64,000 bases of DNA, taken from assembly GCF_000321045.1 (NCBI RefSeq), contig NZ_HE578948.1, positions 423,182 through 487,181 of the forward strand. Reading direction: 5' to 3'. This DNA comes from Phytobacter massiliensis JC163 (GTDB taxonomy: Bacteria > Pseudomonadota > Gammaproteobacteria > Enterobacterales > Enterobacteriaceae). Made by a program: the position numbers and the translations under genes. The notes beneath the pieces are model-generated. The model did not search any database, was not told the DNA's origin, and saw nothing but the letters and a program-made list of their open reading frames with translations. Positions 17,662-29,963 of the stretch are shown in pieces; within the stretch, counting starts at the first letter, position 1; every line of letters begins with the position of its first letter.

Positions 17662-19980
17662 TTAATGACAGTCGCCAGCGGGGCTGTCGCAGCAGCTGGC
17701 AACGGTTTTACGCGTTGCCAGCAGGTTGACATCCACGCGGCTTCTGGCGCGGCGCAGAGCGCCAATAACCAGCACGTTGAAGAGGATCACCGCCAGAATG
17801 CAGGTCAGGCTATAGGCCGGATGCTGGCTAAAGCTTGCTGTCTGGTAGAAGAGGGTGGCAAGCGAATACGCGATATTGAGCCCCCACAGAATAGAGAAGC
17901 CCATCCATCCGCGGCTGGATTCCCGGGCGATAGCCCCCATTACCGAAATGCAGGGGATGTAGAGCAGAACGAAAATCAGGTAGCTGTAGGCTGCGGCCGG
18001 GCTGCCGAATTTTTCGCTCATCACGCCCATGGTGCCGGTCTCCATTTCGCCATCGCCTTTGCTGGCTTCAATAGGGTTCGCCAGCACGCTCAGGCTGAAT
18101 GTCTCTTTCAGGCTGCTCCAGGTCTCTTCCAGCGCGCCGCCCAGTTCGTCGGTCAGGCTAAATTCCGCCGGATTGAACTCCTCTTCCTGAATATTCTCGG
18201 CGGTGTAGAGGGTGTTAAGCGTACCCACAACGACCTCTTTCGCCATGGCGCCGGTAAACAGCCCGACCGTGGCCTGCCAGTGGTCGCCGTGAACGCCAAT
18301 CGGCTCCAGCAAGGGGGTGAAGACGCGGCTGACGGAGGCCAGCGCCGAGTCGTTAATGTTGTGCACCGGTTTGCCGCTCAGGGAGAAACTGTTGAGGGCG
18401 CTGAGGAAAATGCTCACCACCACAATGACTTTACCGGCGCGCAGTACGAAGCCTTTCAGGCGCTGCCAGGTTTGCAGCACCAGGCTTTTCAGGTGCGGTA
18501 CGTGGTAGACGGGCAGTTCCATAATAAACGGCGACGCTTCACCGCGCATAATGGTGTGTTTCAGCATCAGGCCGGTCAGAATGGCCATCACAATGCCCAG
18601 CACGTACAGCGAGAAGACGGCCAGCGCCCCCTGCTGACCAAAGAACGCAGCGGCAAAGACGGCGAAAATCGCCAGCCGCGCGCCGCAGGACATAAACGGC
18701 GCCATCATAATGGTCATCAGCCGTTCGCGCGGCGCATCCAGCGTGCGAGCGCCCATGACGGAGGGCACGTTGCAGCCGAAGCCGACAATCAGCGGCACGA
18801 ACGATTTACCCGGCAGACCGAGCGCCTGCATCAGGCGATCCATCACGAACGCGGCCCGCGCCATGTAGCCGGAATCCTCCAGGAATGAGAGGAACAGGTA
18901 CATCATGCCGATTTGCGGCACCAGCGGTAACACGGTGTTGATACCGCCGCCGAGCCCCTGCGCGAGAAATACCGTCAGCCAGTCCGGGAAGTGCAGCGTA
19001 TAGCCAAGCCACTGAATGCCGTGCACGAAAATCGCCACCGAGCCCGCGTCGAAAATGGGCGACAGCGCGCCGCCAATGTTAATGGCGAGCAGGAACATCA
19101 GGTACATGACGAACAGGAAAATCGGCAGGCCAAGCACGCGGTTCAGAATGATACGATCGAGGGCTGCGGTAAAACGGCTGGACTCGGCGGTTAAGGTATT
19201 ACTGACCGCTTCACAGACGGCGGCGATAGTCTGGTAGCGAGCGTCAGCGATATGCAGCGCCGGATCGTCCATCTCCCCTTTCAGGCGGGCAAGGGAGGCG
19301 TCCAGATATTGAGCGGCATTCCCGGCGTAGGCGCGACTGTAAATATCGCCCTCCAGCATTTGCAGGCCGAGCCAGCGGCGCTGCTGCGCGGACATTGCCG
19401 AAGACATGCTTTGCGCGAGTTTTTCCGCTTCCTCCACGAGAGGCTGCGGGTAATGAACCCGCTCAACATCGCTGTTGACGCGATGGCGATCGAGCGCCAT
19501 TTTCAGGGCTTCAATACCGCGCCCTTTGGTTGATACCAGCGGTACTACCGGGCAGCCGAGACGGGCGGAAAGCGCGTCGATATCGATCCGCACCTTTTGT
19601 TTTTCCGCGATATCCAGCATGTTGAGCGCCACCACGCAGGGGATGCCCAGCTCCAGCAGTTGCAGCGTGAGGTAGAGGTTGCGCTCAAGGTTGGAGGCGT
19701 CCACGACGTTAATCAATACATCGGCTTCGCCGCCGAGGATGTAGTGGCAGGCGATCTGCTCATCAAGCGAGGTCTGCGAGGAGATAGTGGTTAGCGAATA
19801 GGTGCCGGGCAGGTCAACCAGCGTAACCTGATGATCGGTAGTGGCAAATAACCCCTCTTTACGCTCAACCGTTACGCCAGCCCAGTTGCCCACCCGCTGG
19901 CGAGCGCCGGTCAACTGGTTAAATAACGTTGTTTTGCCGGAGTTAGGATTACCAATTAATCCCACAGTTAATTTCTGCAT
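17662..19980 (-). CDS. feoB: Ferrous iron transporter FeoB
   Basis: The main bacterial Fe(II) uptake protein: a cytosolic G domain fused to an inner-membrane permease. The N-terminus has the G1 motif GNPNSGKTT at about residues 10-18, G3 DLPGTYSL and G4 NMLD. About 8-10 spans follow from residue 280 to 760. The C-terminus is cysteine- and histidine-containing (ASCCDSPAGDCH). The length is 772 against 773 in E. coli. It lies between feoA and feoC; the operon is expected to respond to iron and anaerobiosis through sites upstream of feoA. Confidence 0.98.
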   Translation of the reverse strand: MQKLTVGLIGNPNSGKTTLFNQLTGARQRVGNWAGVTVERKEGLFATTDHQVTLVDLPGTYSLTTISSQTSLDEQIACHYILGGEADVLINVVDASNLERNLYLTLQLLELGIPCVVALNMLDIAEKQKVRIDIDALSARLGCPVVPLVSTKGRGIEALKMALDRHRVNSDVERVHYPQPLVEEAEKLAQSMSSAMSAQQRRWLGLQMLEGDIYSRAYAGNAAQYLDASLARLKGEMDDPALHIADARYQTIAAVCEAVSNTLTAESSRFTAALDRIILNRVLGLPIFLFVMYLMFLLAINIGGALSPIFDAGSVAIFVHGIQWLGYTLHFPDWLTVFLAQGLGGGINTVLPLVPQIGMMYLFLSFLEDSGYMARAAFVMDRLMQALGLPGKSFVPLIVGFGCNVPSVMGARTLDAPRERLMTIMMAPFMSCGARLAIFAVFAAAFFGQQGALAVFSLYVLGIVMAILTGLMLKHTIMRGEASPFIMELPVYHVPHLKSLVLQTWQRLKGFVLRAGKVIVVVSIFLSALNSFSLSGKPVHNINDSALASVSRVFTPLLEPIGVHGDHWQATVGLFTGAMAKEVVVGTLNTLYTAENIQEEEFNPAEFSLTDELGGALEETWSSLKETFSLSVLANPIEASKGDGEMETGTMGVMSEKFGSPAAAYSYLIFVLLYIPCISVMGAIARESSRGWMGFSILWGLNIAYSLATLFYQTASFSQHPAYSLTCILAVILFNVLVIGALRRARSRVDVNLLATRKTVASCCDSPAGDCH

Positions 19981-20007
19981 GGTGCATTACTCTTTATTTT
20001 CTGACCA

Positions 20008-20235
20008 TTAACGGGAAAGGGCTTCCAGTTCCAGAAACGCCAGATCCTTTTTTCTTAACACCAGGTTAACGCGTCGGGTTTCAATATGAATGGGGTCGCC
20101 TAAGGGCGCGATACGCACCACACTAAATGATGAGCCAGGCAACATACCTAAAGAGAGGAGTTTCTGGCGCCACGCCGGGCTTATTTCGCTTGAAAAACCC
20201 GTTATTTTCCAGGTGCTTTCAGGTGAGAATTGCAT
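20008..20235 (-). CDS. feoA: Ferrous iron transport protein FeoA
   Basis: A 75-residue SH3-like cytoplasmic protein needed for full FeoB activity. The sequence has the FeoA core [24 protein letters not shown]. It is the first gene of feoABC, 27 bases before feoB. FNR and Fur sites lie 100-195 bases upstream. Confidence 0.96.
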   Translation of the reverse strand: MQFSPESTWKITGFSSEISPAWRQKLLSLGMLPGSSFSVVRIAPLGDPIHIETRRVNLVLRKKDLAFLELEALSR

Positions 20236-20337
20236 AGAGCCTACTTATTAATATCGAAATTTGTGTTCTGTTCATGCCGGACGGGCATGAAACCAACCGG
20301 TTAGCCAACAAGCGAATGCGGGATACGTCATTCAGGC

Positions 20338-20363
20338 AATGATAATGAGAATGGTTTCTATCA
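20338..20363. promoter_or_regulatory. Fur box upstream of feoA
   Basis: Overlapping GATAAT-like hexamers (TGATAAT, GAGAAT, then TATCAT) form a Fur-type array. Two registers each match 13 of 19 positions of the classical Fur box. It is about 105 bases upstream of feoA. Confidence 0.6.
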
Positions 20364-20415
20364 TCGCTATTAAACCGCGACGCAGGCCCGAGGGAAATCA
20401 CAATTCGAAATTAAG

Positions 20416-20429
20416 TTGATATGGCTCAA
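20416..20429 (-). promoter_or_regulatory. FNR box upstream of feoA
   Basis: TTGAT-ATGG-CTCAA matches TTGATNNNNATCAA with one mismatch. It lies about 60 bases further upstream than the Fur box, consistent with anaerobic induction of feoABC. Confidence 0.6.
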
Positions 20430-20503
20430 TATTTATCGCATTAACTTTTTAGCGCGTGGAATAGAGATGTCGAAGAGATGAAAAGTTATTTGAATTTATT
20501 TCA

Positions 20504-23002
20504 TCACTTTATGGGTAAATAATGAATTAAGTTGTTAATGACTTGAAAATAATACTGAATATCAACGCAATAAAAATACAAGCGGCGGAGCGGGTTGGTT
20601 AATAATTTTGACAATTTGTCAGGGGGAGCTTTTCCAGCGGTAAAACCCCCTCCTCGCGGAGGGGGCAGAAGATTAACGTTTTTGCCCATGGCGGCCGCCA
20701 GCGCATCCATCATGGCGCTGTTCCCGGCTGGCTGCGCGTCGCGGCCACGGGGTTTTGCCGCTTTCGCCGCCGGGCGGTTACCCTGCGCGCGGTCGTTACC
20801 GCCGCCGCGGCGCGCGTTACTGTCGCCTGGCTGTTCATCAAGCCGCATGGTCAGCGCGATGCGCTTGCGCTGGAGGTCCACTTCCAGCACTTTGACCTTC
20901 ACGATATCGCCTGCTTTCACCACGGTATGCGGATCTTCCACAAACTTATCGGCCAGCGATGAGATATGTACCAGGCCATCCTGGTGCACGCCGATGTCAA
21001 CAAACGCGCCGAAGTTGGTGACGTTAGTGACCGCCCCCTCCAGCACCATGCCCGGCAGCAGGTCGTTCATGGTCTCCACGCCGTCGGCGAACTTCGCGGT
21101 TTTAAACTCAGGGCGCGGATCGCGGCCCGGTTTTTCCAGCTCTTTGATGATGTCGGTAACGGTGGGCACACCGAATTTATCGTCGGTGAAATCAGCCGCT
21201 TTCAGCGCTTTCAGTTCGCTGCTGTTGCCCATCAACTCTTTTAGCGCCTGCTGCGTCGCCGCCAGAATGCGCTCCACCACCGGATAGGCTTCCGGGTGCA
21301 CGGTTGAGGCGTCGAGCGGGTTGTCGCCGTGGTTGATGCGCAGGAAGCCCGCGCACTGCTCAAAGGCTTTCGGCCCCAGACGGCTCACTTTCAGCAGCTG
21401 CTGACGGTTCTGGAACTGGCCGTTTTCATCGCGCCAGGCGACGATATTCTGCGCCATCATCCGGGTCAGTCCCGCCACGCGGGTGAGCAGCGGAACGGAG
21501 GCGGTGTTGAGGTCAACGCCAACGGCGTTCACGCAGTCTTCTACCACCGCATCCAGCTTACGGGCCAGCTGCGTCTGGCTGACGTCATGCTGATACTGGC
21601 CGACGCCGATGGATTTCGGATCGATCTTCACCAGCTCCGCCAGCGGGTCCTGTAAGCGACGGGCGATAGAGACCGCGCCGCGCAGGGACACATCAAGGTC
21701 CGGGAACTCCAGCGCCGCCAGTTCGGAGGCGGAATAGACAGACGCGCCCGCCTCGCTGACGATCACCTTCTGCGCGGTGACCTTCGGGAACTGCTTCTGC
21801 ACGTCGAGGAAGAAACGCTCGGTCTCGCGCGATGCCGTACCGTTGCCGATAGCCACCAGTTCGACGTTGTGTTTTTCACACAGCGCCGCCACGGCTACCG
21901 CCGCTTTCGCCGCCTGGCCGGTATGCGGGTAGATAGTGTCGGTCGCCACCAGTTTGCCGGTGCCGTCCACCACGGCGACTTTTACGCCGGTGCGCAGGCC
22001 AGGATCGAGACCCATTGTCGCGCGCAGGCCTGCCGGGGCGGCCATCAGCAGGTCGTGCAGGTTACGGGCGAAGACGTTAATCGCTTCTTCTTCCGCACGC
22101 TCGCGGACGGTGCCCATCAGTTCGGTTTCCAGGTGCATCAGCACCTTAATGCGCCAGGTCCAGCTCACGACGCCTTTGCGCCAGCTGTCCGCCGGCGCGT
22201 TGTTCAGGCGCAGCCCAAGATGATCCTGAATAATCTGTTCGCAGTGGCTCTCTTTCGGCGGTTCATCAAACTGCGGATCGGCATTGAGCGAAAGCTGCAA
22301 TATCCCTTCGTTGCGGCCACGGAACATGGCCAGCGCCCGGTGCGACGGTACGCTGGAGATAGGCTCGTGATGGTCGAAGTAGTCGCGGAACTTGGCCCCT
22401 TCTTCCTCTTTGCCGCTTACCACGGCAGCAACCAGGTGGGCGTTTTTCCACAGGTAATCACGTACCTTCGCCAGCAGCGCGGCGTCTTCGGCGAAACGCT
22501 CCATCAGAATGTAGCGCGCGCCGTCGAGGGCGGCTTTGGAATCGGCTACGCCTTTATCGGCGTCGATATACTTCGCGGCTTCTGTTTCCGGATCGTGGGA
22601 CGGCTCGTTCCACAGCAGGTCGGCCAGCGGCTCCAGCCCCGCCTCAATGGCGATTTGCCCGCGCGTGCGGCGCTTCGGTTTGTAGGGCAGGTAGAGATCT
22701 TCCAGCTCGGTTTTGCTGAGGGTGCCGTTGATGGCTTTCGCCAGATCGTCGGTCAGCTTGCCCTGCTCGCCGATGGATTTAAGAATGGCCTGACGGCGTT
22801 CTTCCAGTTCGCGCAGGTAGCCCAGACGGGTTTCCAGATTACGCAGCTGCGTGTCGTCCAGACCGCCGGTGACTTCCTTACGATAACGTGCGATAAACGG
22901 CACGGTGTTCCCTTCATCCAGCAGGCGAACAGCGGCTTCTACCTGTTCAGCACGTGCCTGGAGTTCACCCGCAATAATGCGGCAGAGCGAATCATTCATC
23001 AT
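20504..23002 (-). CDS. tex: Transcription accessory protein Tex (YhgF), 3' frameshifted with extension
   Basis: Tex binds nucleic acid and is built of an N-terminal helical region, a YqgF/RuvC-like domain ([20 protein letters not shown] at about residue 325), helix-hairpin-helix repeats and a C-terminal S1 RNA-binding domain ([20 protein letters not shown]). The ATG at 23002 (MMNDS) is the E. coli start. The E. coli protein ends in MGKKR at 773 residues. Here an A-run of five instead of six (20679-20683) skips that stop, whose TAA is still present at 20673-20675, and adds about 60 residues read through the tex terminator. The extension is probably not functional; a sequencing indel is possible. 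Confidence 0.93.
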   Translation of the reverse strand: MMNDSLCRIIAGELQARAEQVEAAVRLLDEGNTVPFIARYRKEVTGGLDDTQLRNLETRLGYLRELEERRQAILKSIGEQGKLTDDLAKAINGTLSKTELEDLYLPYKPKRRTRGQIAIEAGLEPLADLLWNEPSHDPETEAAKYIDADKGVADSKAALDGARYILMERFAEDAALLAKVRDYLWKNAHLVAAVVSGKEEEGAKFRDYFDHHEPISSVPSHRALAMFRGRNEGILQLSLNADPQFDEPPKESHCEQIIQDHLGLRLNNAPADSWRKGVVSWTWRIKVLMHLETELMGTVRERAEEEAINVFARNLHDLLMAAPAGLRATMGLDPGLRTGVKVAVVDGTGKLVATDTIYPHTGQAAKAAVAVAALCEKHNVELVAIGNGTASRETERFFLDVQKQFPKVTAQKVIVSEAGASVYSASELAALEFPDLDVSLRGAVSIARRLQDPLAELVKIDPKSIGVGQYQHDVSQTQLARKLDAVVEDCVNAVGVDLNTASVPLLTRVAGLTRMMAQNIVAWRDENGQFQNRQQLLKVSRLGPKAFEQCAGFLRINHGDNPLDASTVHPEAYPVVERILAATQQALKELMGNSSELKALKAADFTDDKFGVPTVTDIIKELEKPGRDPRPEFKTAKFADGVETMNDLLPGMVLEGAVTNVTNFGAFVDIGVHQDGLVHISSLADKFVEDPHTVVKAGDIVKVKVLEVDLQRKRIALTMRLDEQPGDSNARRGGGNDRAQGNRPAAKAAKPRGRDAQPAGNSAMMDALAAAMGKNVNLLPPPRGGGFTAGKAPPDKLSKLLTNPLRRLYFYCVDIQYYFQVINNLIHYLPIK
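20646..20665 (-). terminator. tex terminator hairpin
   Basis: CCCCCTCC-TCGC-GGAGGGGG forms a perfect eight-base stem with a four-base loop, followed by GGTTTTA on the minus strand. It lies eight bases after the ancestral tex stop but inside the frameshifted extension. Confidence 0.7.
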
Positions 23003-23082
23003 GGCTTTTTCATCTAGTGGATCAAAAATCAGGGGATAGTTATACGGACTGGCTGGCAAAAATGCCAGCCGTCGGGGGAAGT

Positions 23083-23562
23083 TCAGGACGATTTAACGTA
23101 CTCGATTTCGTTGACGTACCAGGTTGCCTCGCCGCCGGGCGTTTGTACGACCGCGACATCGCCCACCTCTTTTTTCAGCAGCGCGCGGGCCATCGGCGAG
23201 TCGATAGAGATGTAATCCTTACGACCGAAAATTTCATCGTAGCCTACGATGCGAAACCGCAGGGTATCGCCGTCATCATTCTCAATCTCTACCCATGCGC
23301 CGAAAAACACCTTGCCCTCCTGCTGCGGGGAGTAATCGACGATCTTTAAATTCTCCAGGCACTTCGACAGGTAGCGCACCCGGCGGTCTATCTCCCGCAG
23401 GCGCTTTTTGTTGTACTGATAGTCGGCGTTCTCGCTACGGTCGCCGAGGCTGGCCGCCCAGGTGACTTTTTTGGTGACTTCCGGGCGCTCCTGACGCCAG
23501 AGAAAATCCAGTTCCTGTTTAAGCTTGTTATAACCTTCTCGCGTGATCAGGGGCGTTTTCAT
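23083..23562 (-). CDS. greB: Transcription elongation factor GreB
   Basis: GreB enters the secondary channel of RNA polymerase and stimulates cleavage of backtracked RNA. The N-terminal coiled coil carries the acidic tip GDRSENADY, with the catalytic acidic residues, at about residues 40-48. The C-terminal FKBP-like domain holds [14 protein letters not shown]. The length is 159 against 158 in E. coli. It is divergent from ompR and followed by tex in the same orientation, 80 bases on. Confidence 0.98.
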   Translation of the reverse strand: MKTPLITREGYNKLKQELDFLWRQERPEVTKKVTWAASLGDRSENADYQYNKKRLREIDRRVRYLSKCLENLKIVDYSPQQEGKVFFGAWVEIENDDGDTLRFRIVGYDEIFGRKDYISIDSPMARALLKKEVGDVAVVQTPGGEATWYVNEIEYVKSS

Positions 23563-23765
23563 CTTATTGCCTTCTAACGAATCAATTTCTTTGCAAATAG
23601 CCTGGCGCTCAGCGTAGTTTCTGTGATGAATTGTCCAGATAAGCTGCTGTAAAATATGCTTTGTAACAATTTCGACTAGAATTTATACCAGAATTAACTG
23701 GCTGTAGACGCGCACTTTTTTAGAATACATACCCATAATTGTCGGATCCTTTGGGAGTATAAACA

Positions 23766-25828
<2,063 letters not shown>

Positions 25829-25852
25829 GATCTGTAGCTGCATGCGGACCTC

Positions 25853-25925
25853 CCGGGTGCGCATGACGCTTATCCGGGCTACAAAAATTTGTAGCCCGGA
25901 TAAGGCGTTTAGCGCCGCATCCGGG
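25853..25925. repeat. Paired REP elements between envZ and pckA
   Basis: Two REP units in opposite orientation share the core GTAGCCCGGATAAG. Their inner ends form a perfect 17-base inverted repeat with a two-base centre (25869-25904). The pair separates two convergent genes. Confidence 0.9.
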
Positions 25926-25947
25926 AAGCCTGTGCGTTGCCGTTTGG

Positions 25948-27567
25948 CTATAACCCTGGACCTGCGCTCACCAGCGCCGCGCCCGCTGGCGTATCGGTAT
26001 ACTTCTCGAAATTCTGCATAAACAGTTTCGCCAGCGTTTGGGCTTTCTCCTGCCACTGCTCCGGCGAACCGTAGGTATTCCGCGGATCGAGGATCGCCGG
26101 GTTTACCCCCGGCAGCGAGGTGGGGATCGCCAGATCGAATATCGGCAGGGTAAAGGTCTCGGCATCATCCAGCGAACCGTCAAGAATGGCGTCGATGATC
26201 GCCCGCGTATCTTTAATGGAGATGCGTTTTCCTGTGCCATTCCAGCCGGTATTGACCAGATACGCCTGCGCGCCTGCCGCCTGCATCCGCTGCACCAGCA
26301 CCTCGGCGTACTGCGTCGGGTGGAGTGACAGGAACGCCGCGCCAAAGCAGGCGGAGAAGGTAGGCGTCGGCTCGTTAACGCCGCGCTCGGTGCCGGCAAG
26401 TTTAGCGGTAAAGCCAGAGAGGAAGTGATACTGCGTCTGGTTTGCCGTCAGGCGGGAAACCGGCGGCAGAACGCCGAACGCATCCGCTGTCAGAAAGATA
26501 ACTTTGGTGGCGTGCCCGGCTTTAGAAACCGGCTTAACGATATTATCAATATGATAAATAGGGTAGGAGACACGGGCGTTCTCCGTTTTGGAGGCGTCAT
26601 CGTAGTCGATGGAGCCGTCAGCGCGCACGACCACATTTTCCAGCAGCGCATCGCGGCGGATAGCGTGGAAGATGTCCGGCTCGGCCTCTTCCGACAGGCG
26701 AATGGTCTTGGCGTAGCAGCCGCCCTCAAAGTTAAAGACGCCATCGTCATCCCAGCCGTGTTCATCGTCGCCAATCAGTCGGCGTTTCGGGTCGGTGGAA
26801 AGGGTGGTTTTACCGGTGCCGGAGAGCCCAAAAAAGACCGCCACATCGCCTTTTTCGCCCACGTTCGCCGAGCAGTGCATTGAGGCGATACCCTTGAGCG
26901 GCAGCAGGTAGTTCATCATTGAGAACATCCCTTTTTTCATCTCGCCGCCGTACCAGGTGCCGCCAATTAACTGAATGCGCTCGGTAAGATTAAAGGCGAC
27001 GAAATTTTCTGAATTCATCCCCTGTTCTTTCCACTGCGGGTTGGTGCACTTCGCGCCGTTCATCACGATAAAGTCGGGCTCGAACGCTTGTAATTCGCTG
27101 TCGGTCGGGCGAATGAACATATTCTTCACGAAGTGGGCCTGCCAGGCGACTTCGGTAATAAAGCGGACGGAAAGGCGGGTATCAACGTTGGCGCCGCAAA
27201 AGGCGTCGACAATAAACAGACGCTTGCCGGAAAGCTGCTGCGTCACCAGCCCTTTAAGATGTTGCCAGACTTCCTGCGTGAGCGGTTTGTTGTCGTTCTT
27301 ACCTTTACCGTTATCGGACCACCAGACGGTGTCGCGGGTTATGTCGTCACGGACGATGTACTTATCTTTCGGCGAGCGGCCGGTAAAAATACCGGTGTCC
27401 ACCGCGACAGCGCCGGAATTGGTCAACACGCCACGCTCGTATCCTTGCAGATCTGGACGGAGCTCCTCCTGATACAACGTATCGTAGTCGGGGTTGTAAA
27501 CGATATCCTGGACATCGTTGATACCATAAGCCTTGAGATCCTGCGGGGTTAATTCGTTAACGCGCAT
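25948..27567 (-). CDS. pckA: Phosphoenolpyruvate carboxykinase (ATP)
   Basis: PckA makes phosphoenolpyruvate from oxaloacetate with ATP, the committing step of gluconeogenesis. The kinase-1a loop [11 protein letters not shown] lies at about residue 248, the kinase-2 region and metal site follow, and the PCK signature FPGALASMHCSA-like segment appears as [16 protein letters not shown]. The length is 539 against 540. The start MRVNELTP matches E. coli. A strong CRP site lies about 120 bases upstream, in line with catabolite repression of gluconeogenesis. Confidence 0.98.
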   Translation of the reverse strand: MRVNELTPQDLKAYGINDVQDIVYNPDYDTLYQEELRPDLQGYERGVLTNSGAVAVDTGIFTGRSPKDKYIVRDDITRDTVWWSDNGKGKNDNKPLTQEVWQHLKGLVTQQLSGKRLFIVDAFCGANVDTRLSVRFITEVAWQAHFVKNMFIRPTDSELQAFEPDFIVMNGAKCTNPQWKEQGMNSENFVAFNLTERIQLIGGTWYGGEMKKGMFSMMNYLLPLKGIASMHCSANVGEKGDVAVFFGLSGTGKTTLSTDPKRRLIGDDEHGWDDDGVFNFEGGCYAKTIRLSEEAEPDIFHAIRRDALLENVVVRADGSIDYDDASKTENARVSYPIYHIDNIVKPVSKAGHATKVIFLTADAFGVLPPVSRLTANQTQYHFLSGFTAKLAGTERGVNEPTPTFSACFGAAFLSLHPTQYAEVLVQRMQAAGAQAYLVNTGWNGTGKRISIKDTRAIIDAILDGSLDDAETFTLPIFDLAIPTSLPGVNPAILDPRNTYGSPEQWQEKAQTLAKLFMQNFEKYTDTPAGAALVSAGPGL

Positions 27568-27682
27568 GTCACTGCTCCTTAGCCAATATGTACTGCCTGA
27601 AATTGTAGGGTTGTTCTTTATCCGCTGACCGCGATGAGGCTCATAGATTTACGTATCTCGACAAACGCAAACATACGGAAAA

Positions 27683-27704
27683 CGCTGTGACAAAGGTCAC
27701 GGGG
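27683..27704. promoter_or_regulatory. CRP site upstream of pckA
   Basis: TGTGA-CAAAGG-TCACG matches nine of ten conserved CRP bases with the right six-base spacer. It is centred about 126 bases before the start codon. Confidence 0.75.
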
Positions 27705-27872
27705 CGATACAGATTCTGGCAATAATAGACATATTCATCGAGTTAATGTTATCAAAGCGACATAAAGCAGTATTTTAAACGGCAGGTTTGTGACTGTAAT
27801 CGCTTTCATGAAAGTAAATTACGTAAGACTTTCACCGGGCATTTTAGCAGAAACGTGACGCGCAAAACAAAA

Positions 27873-27892
27873 ACGCCACCGTGAGGTGGCGT
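27873..27892 (-). terminator. hslO terminator
   Basis: ACGCCACC-TCAC-GGTGGCGT is a perfect eight-base stem, followed on the minus strand by TTTTGTTTTG. It lies 22 bases after the hslO stop. Confidence 0.85.
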
Positions 27893-27914
27893 GATAAATA
27901 GCGCAGCGGGGGGA

Positions 27915-28793
27915 TTAGTGCACCTGCGGGTCGGCAGGAGAGGCGTTGTTGCGGATTTCCGCAATGTCCATCGCATTAAACAGGTAGTGGTTGCCGCAAT
28001 AATCGCAGTGCATATCGATCTCGCCCTCTTCAGCGATGATGCTATCCACTTCTTCATCAGGCAGCGTCTTTAACGCGCCAGCGCAGCGTTCGCGCGAACA
28101 GGTGCATTTGAACTCCACCTCCTGCGGATCGTACAGCGTGACCTCTTCTTCATGATACAGACGCCACAGCACTTCTTGCGCCGGAAGCTCAAGCAGCTCT
28201 TCGGCTTTAATGGTTTCCGTCAGCGTCGCCAGATGCTCGAAGTCCTCGGCCTGGGTATCCTGCGCCGGTAAAACCTGCAGCAGCATGCCGCCTGCGGCCG
28301 GTGCGCCTTCGACGTTGCCGGTACGAATGAACAGGCGGGTCGGCAGCTGTTCGGAACGCAGGAAGTAATCTTCCAGGCAGGCCGCCAGCGTGTCGCCTTC
28401 GAGGCCTACCACGCCCTGATAGCGTTCGCCCTCTTCCGGGGTGATGGTAATGACCAGATAGCCATTGCCCACCAGGGTTTTCAGATCCGCATCGTCGGCG
28501 ATATCGCCCTGTACCCGCGCCACGCCGCGCATCTGCTGGCGGTTATTCCCGTTGATGACTGCCAGGCTCATCGGGCCGTCGCCCTGCAACTGCACGGTGA
28601 TATCCCCGGCAAATTTCAGGGTCGCGGTCAGCAGACTGGTCGCGACCAGCAGCTCGCCGAGAATGGTTTTCACCGGCTGCGGATAGTCGTGATTTTCGAG
28701 GATCTGCTTCCAGGTTTCAGAAACGGTTACCAGCTCGCCGCGCACGGCATAGTTTTCGAACAGGTAACGGTGTAATTGGTCATGTTGAGCCAT
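27915..28793 (-). CDS. hslO: Redox-regulated chaperone Hsp33 (HslO)
   Basis: Hsp33 is switched on by oxidation and heat and holds unfolding proteins. The C-terminal redox switch has the zinc cysteines CTCSRERC (CxC) and CDYC (CxxC) near residues 232-268. The length of 292 equals E. coli. It follows hslR, 24 bases downstream, in an hslR-hslO transcription order, and ends in a clear terminator. Heat-shock control through sigma-32 is known for the E. coli operon; I did not identify its promoter here. Confidence 0.98.
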   Translation of the reverse strand: MAQHDQLHRYLFENYAVRGELVTVSETWKQILENHDYPQPVKTILGELLVATSLLTATLKFAGDITVQLQGDGPMSLAVINGNNRQQMRGVARVQGDIADDADLKTLVGNGYLVITITPEEGERYQGVVGLEGDTLAACLEDYFLRSEQLPTRLFIRTGNVEGAPAAGGMLLQVLPAQDTQAEDFEHLATLTETIKAEELLELPAQEVLWRLYHEEEVTLYDPQEVEFKCTCSRERCAGALKTLPDEEVDSIIAEEGEIDMHCDYCGNHYLFNAMDIAEIRNNASPADPQVH

Positions 28794-28817
28794 AGTTTTC
28801 TCTCTTGCGGGTGCGCG

Positions 28818-29219
28818 TTACTCGCTGTCACCGAATTTAAATTTTCGCAGGTCGCGGCGCTCTTTTTTGTCAGGCCGACGATCCGGGTGCGGCATGGTCA
28901 GCGCGTTCATCTTGCGCGCCAGCGCCACTTTTTCGCGTTTTTCGACGCTCTCCGCCGTCTCTTCATAGAGCAGGACGGCTTCGCTGGCAGGGCGGCGCTG
29001 TTCAGTAATGCCTTTCACAATGACCGTGCGTTCGTCATTGCCCTGCCGCAGCGTCAGAGTGGCGTTAAGCTCCACAAGCTTGCTCGGCTTACTGCGCTGG
29101 CCGTTGTAGTGCACTTTGCCGCCTTCGATCATTTCGCGGGCCACCGCGCGCGTTTTATAAAAGCGCGCCGCCCACAGCCATTTGTCCAGGCGGACCTCAG
29201 GCGTCGACTGTTCTTTCAT
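28818..29219 (-). CDS. hslR: Ribosome-associated heat shock protein Hsp15 (HslR)
   Basis: Hsp15 binds free 50S subunits carrying a nascent chain and helps recycle them. An S4-type RNA-binding domain covers residues 8-70 (VRLDKWLWAARFYKTR, then GGKVHYNGQRSKPSK). The C-terminal tail is lysine- and arginine-rich. The ATG at 29219 gives 133 residues, the E. coli length; a longer in-frame extension overlaps yrfG and is not credible. The start overlaps the yrfG stop by one base (TAATG), which suggests translational coupling. Confidence 0.97.
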   Translation of the reverse strand: MKEQSTPEVRLDKWLWAARFYKTRAVAREMIEGGKVHYNGQRSKPSKLVELNATLTLRQGNDERTVIVKGITEQRRPASEAVLLYEETAESVEKREKVALARKMNALTMPHPDRRPDKKERRDLRKFKFGDSE

Positions 29220-29899
29220 TAACCCTCCTGTCGGCTCAGCGAAGGAATCAGGCGGCGATAGTCGTTCATACCGGGATGGCGCAGATAGCGCTTTTCCGCC
29301 AGCCCGGAATCCGGGTTGGTCACGCCCAGGCAATAACGAATACCAAACGTGGCGGCGGCATCCAGAATCGGCTCGCTGTCGTCAATAAACAGGGTTCTTT
29401 CGGGGTTTAAACCTGTTTCGCGCGCTACGGCCTGCCACAAACGCTGATCCTCTTTCGGATAACCAAATGTGTGGGTGGAAAGTAATAAATCAAGGTGCGA
29501 AGCGAGACCGGTATGTTCGAGTTTGACCGCCAGATTATGCGGATGCGCATTGGTCAGCAAAATGCGCCGTTTGCCGCTTTTTTTCAGCGCATCAAGAAAC
29601 GGAACCGTATCTTCACGTAATACCGCCCGTGGCCCCTGCTGTGTGGTCATCGCGCAGATATCCAGCCCAAGCCGCTCGCTCCAGTAGTCCAGACAGTACC
29701 AGTTTAGCGTATGCTGCACCGCGTGATACGCCTGGCGGATGACGTCCTGCGCCTGGGCAAGGGTAATACCCTGTTTTTCGCCGAATGTTTCAGGCACCAG
29801 CGTTTGCCAGAAATAGGTATCGAAGGCGAGATCGAGCAGCGTACCATCCATATCCAGCAGAACGGTGTCTACGTTCTGCCAGTCGATATCAGTGTGCAT
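29219..29899 (-). CDS. yrfG: HAD-family GMP/IMP nucleotidase YrfG
   Basis: A soluble HAD-superfamily phosphatase reported to act on GMP and IMP. Motif I is LLDMDGTLLDLAFD near residue 15, with both aspartates; motif II is in ILLTNAHP, and motifs III and IV are in the FGYPKEDQ and FIDDSEPIL stretches. It has 226 residues. Located between igaA and hslR in one direction, it is probably cotranscribed with hslR and hslO. Confidence 0.93.
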   Translation of the reverse strand: MHTDIDWQNVDTVLLDMDGTLLDLAFDTYFWQTLVPETFGEKQGITLAQAQDVIRQAYHAVQHTLNWYCLDYWSERLGLDICAMTTQQGPRAVLREDTVPFLDALKKSGKRRILLTNAHPHNLAVKLEHTGLASHLDLLLSTHTFGYPKEDQRLWQAVARETGLNPERTLFIDDSEPILDAAATFGIRYCLGVTNPDSGLAEKRYLRHPGMNDYRRLIPSLSRQEG

Positions 29900-29963
29900 G
29901 GGAAAACTCCGGCCAGAAAGAGAAATGCGCGTCAGATTAACACACGGACGCGCAAATCGGTTA

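Larger units (their letters stand above)
27568..27914. promoter_or_regulatory. pckA promoter region and hslO 3' end
   Basis: This 347-base gap holds the pckA control region with a CRP site at 27683-27704 and AT-rich sequence at 27720-27830. Near the other end is the hslO terminator. I see no gene in it. Confidence 0.7.

Noticed and set aside
17665..18888. A 407-codon plus-strand ORF opposite feoB
   Set aside because: It has no recognisable fold and coincides with the conserved FeoB membrane domain.
20675..20690. A programmed -1 frameshift at the end of tex
   Set aside because: The run is CAAAAAC rather than a proper AAAAAAC slippery heptamer, and an indel is a simpler explanation. It is kept only as a possibility in the finding.
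21869..23017. A 382-codon plus-strand ORF opposite tex
   Set aside because: An antisense shadow of the conserved YqgF-like and N-terminal domains of Tex.
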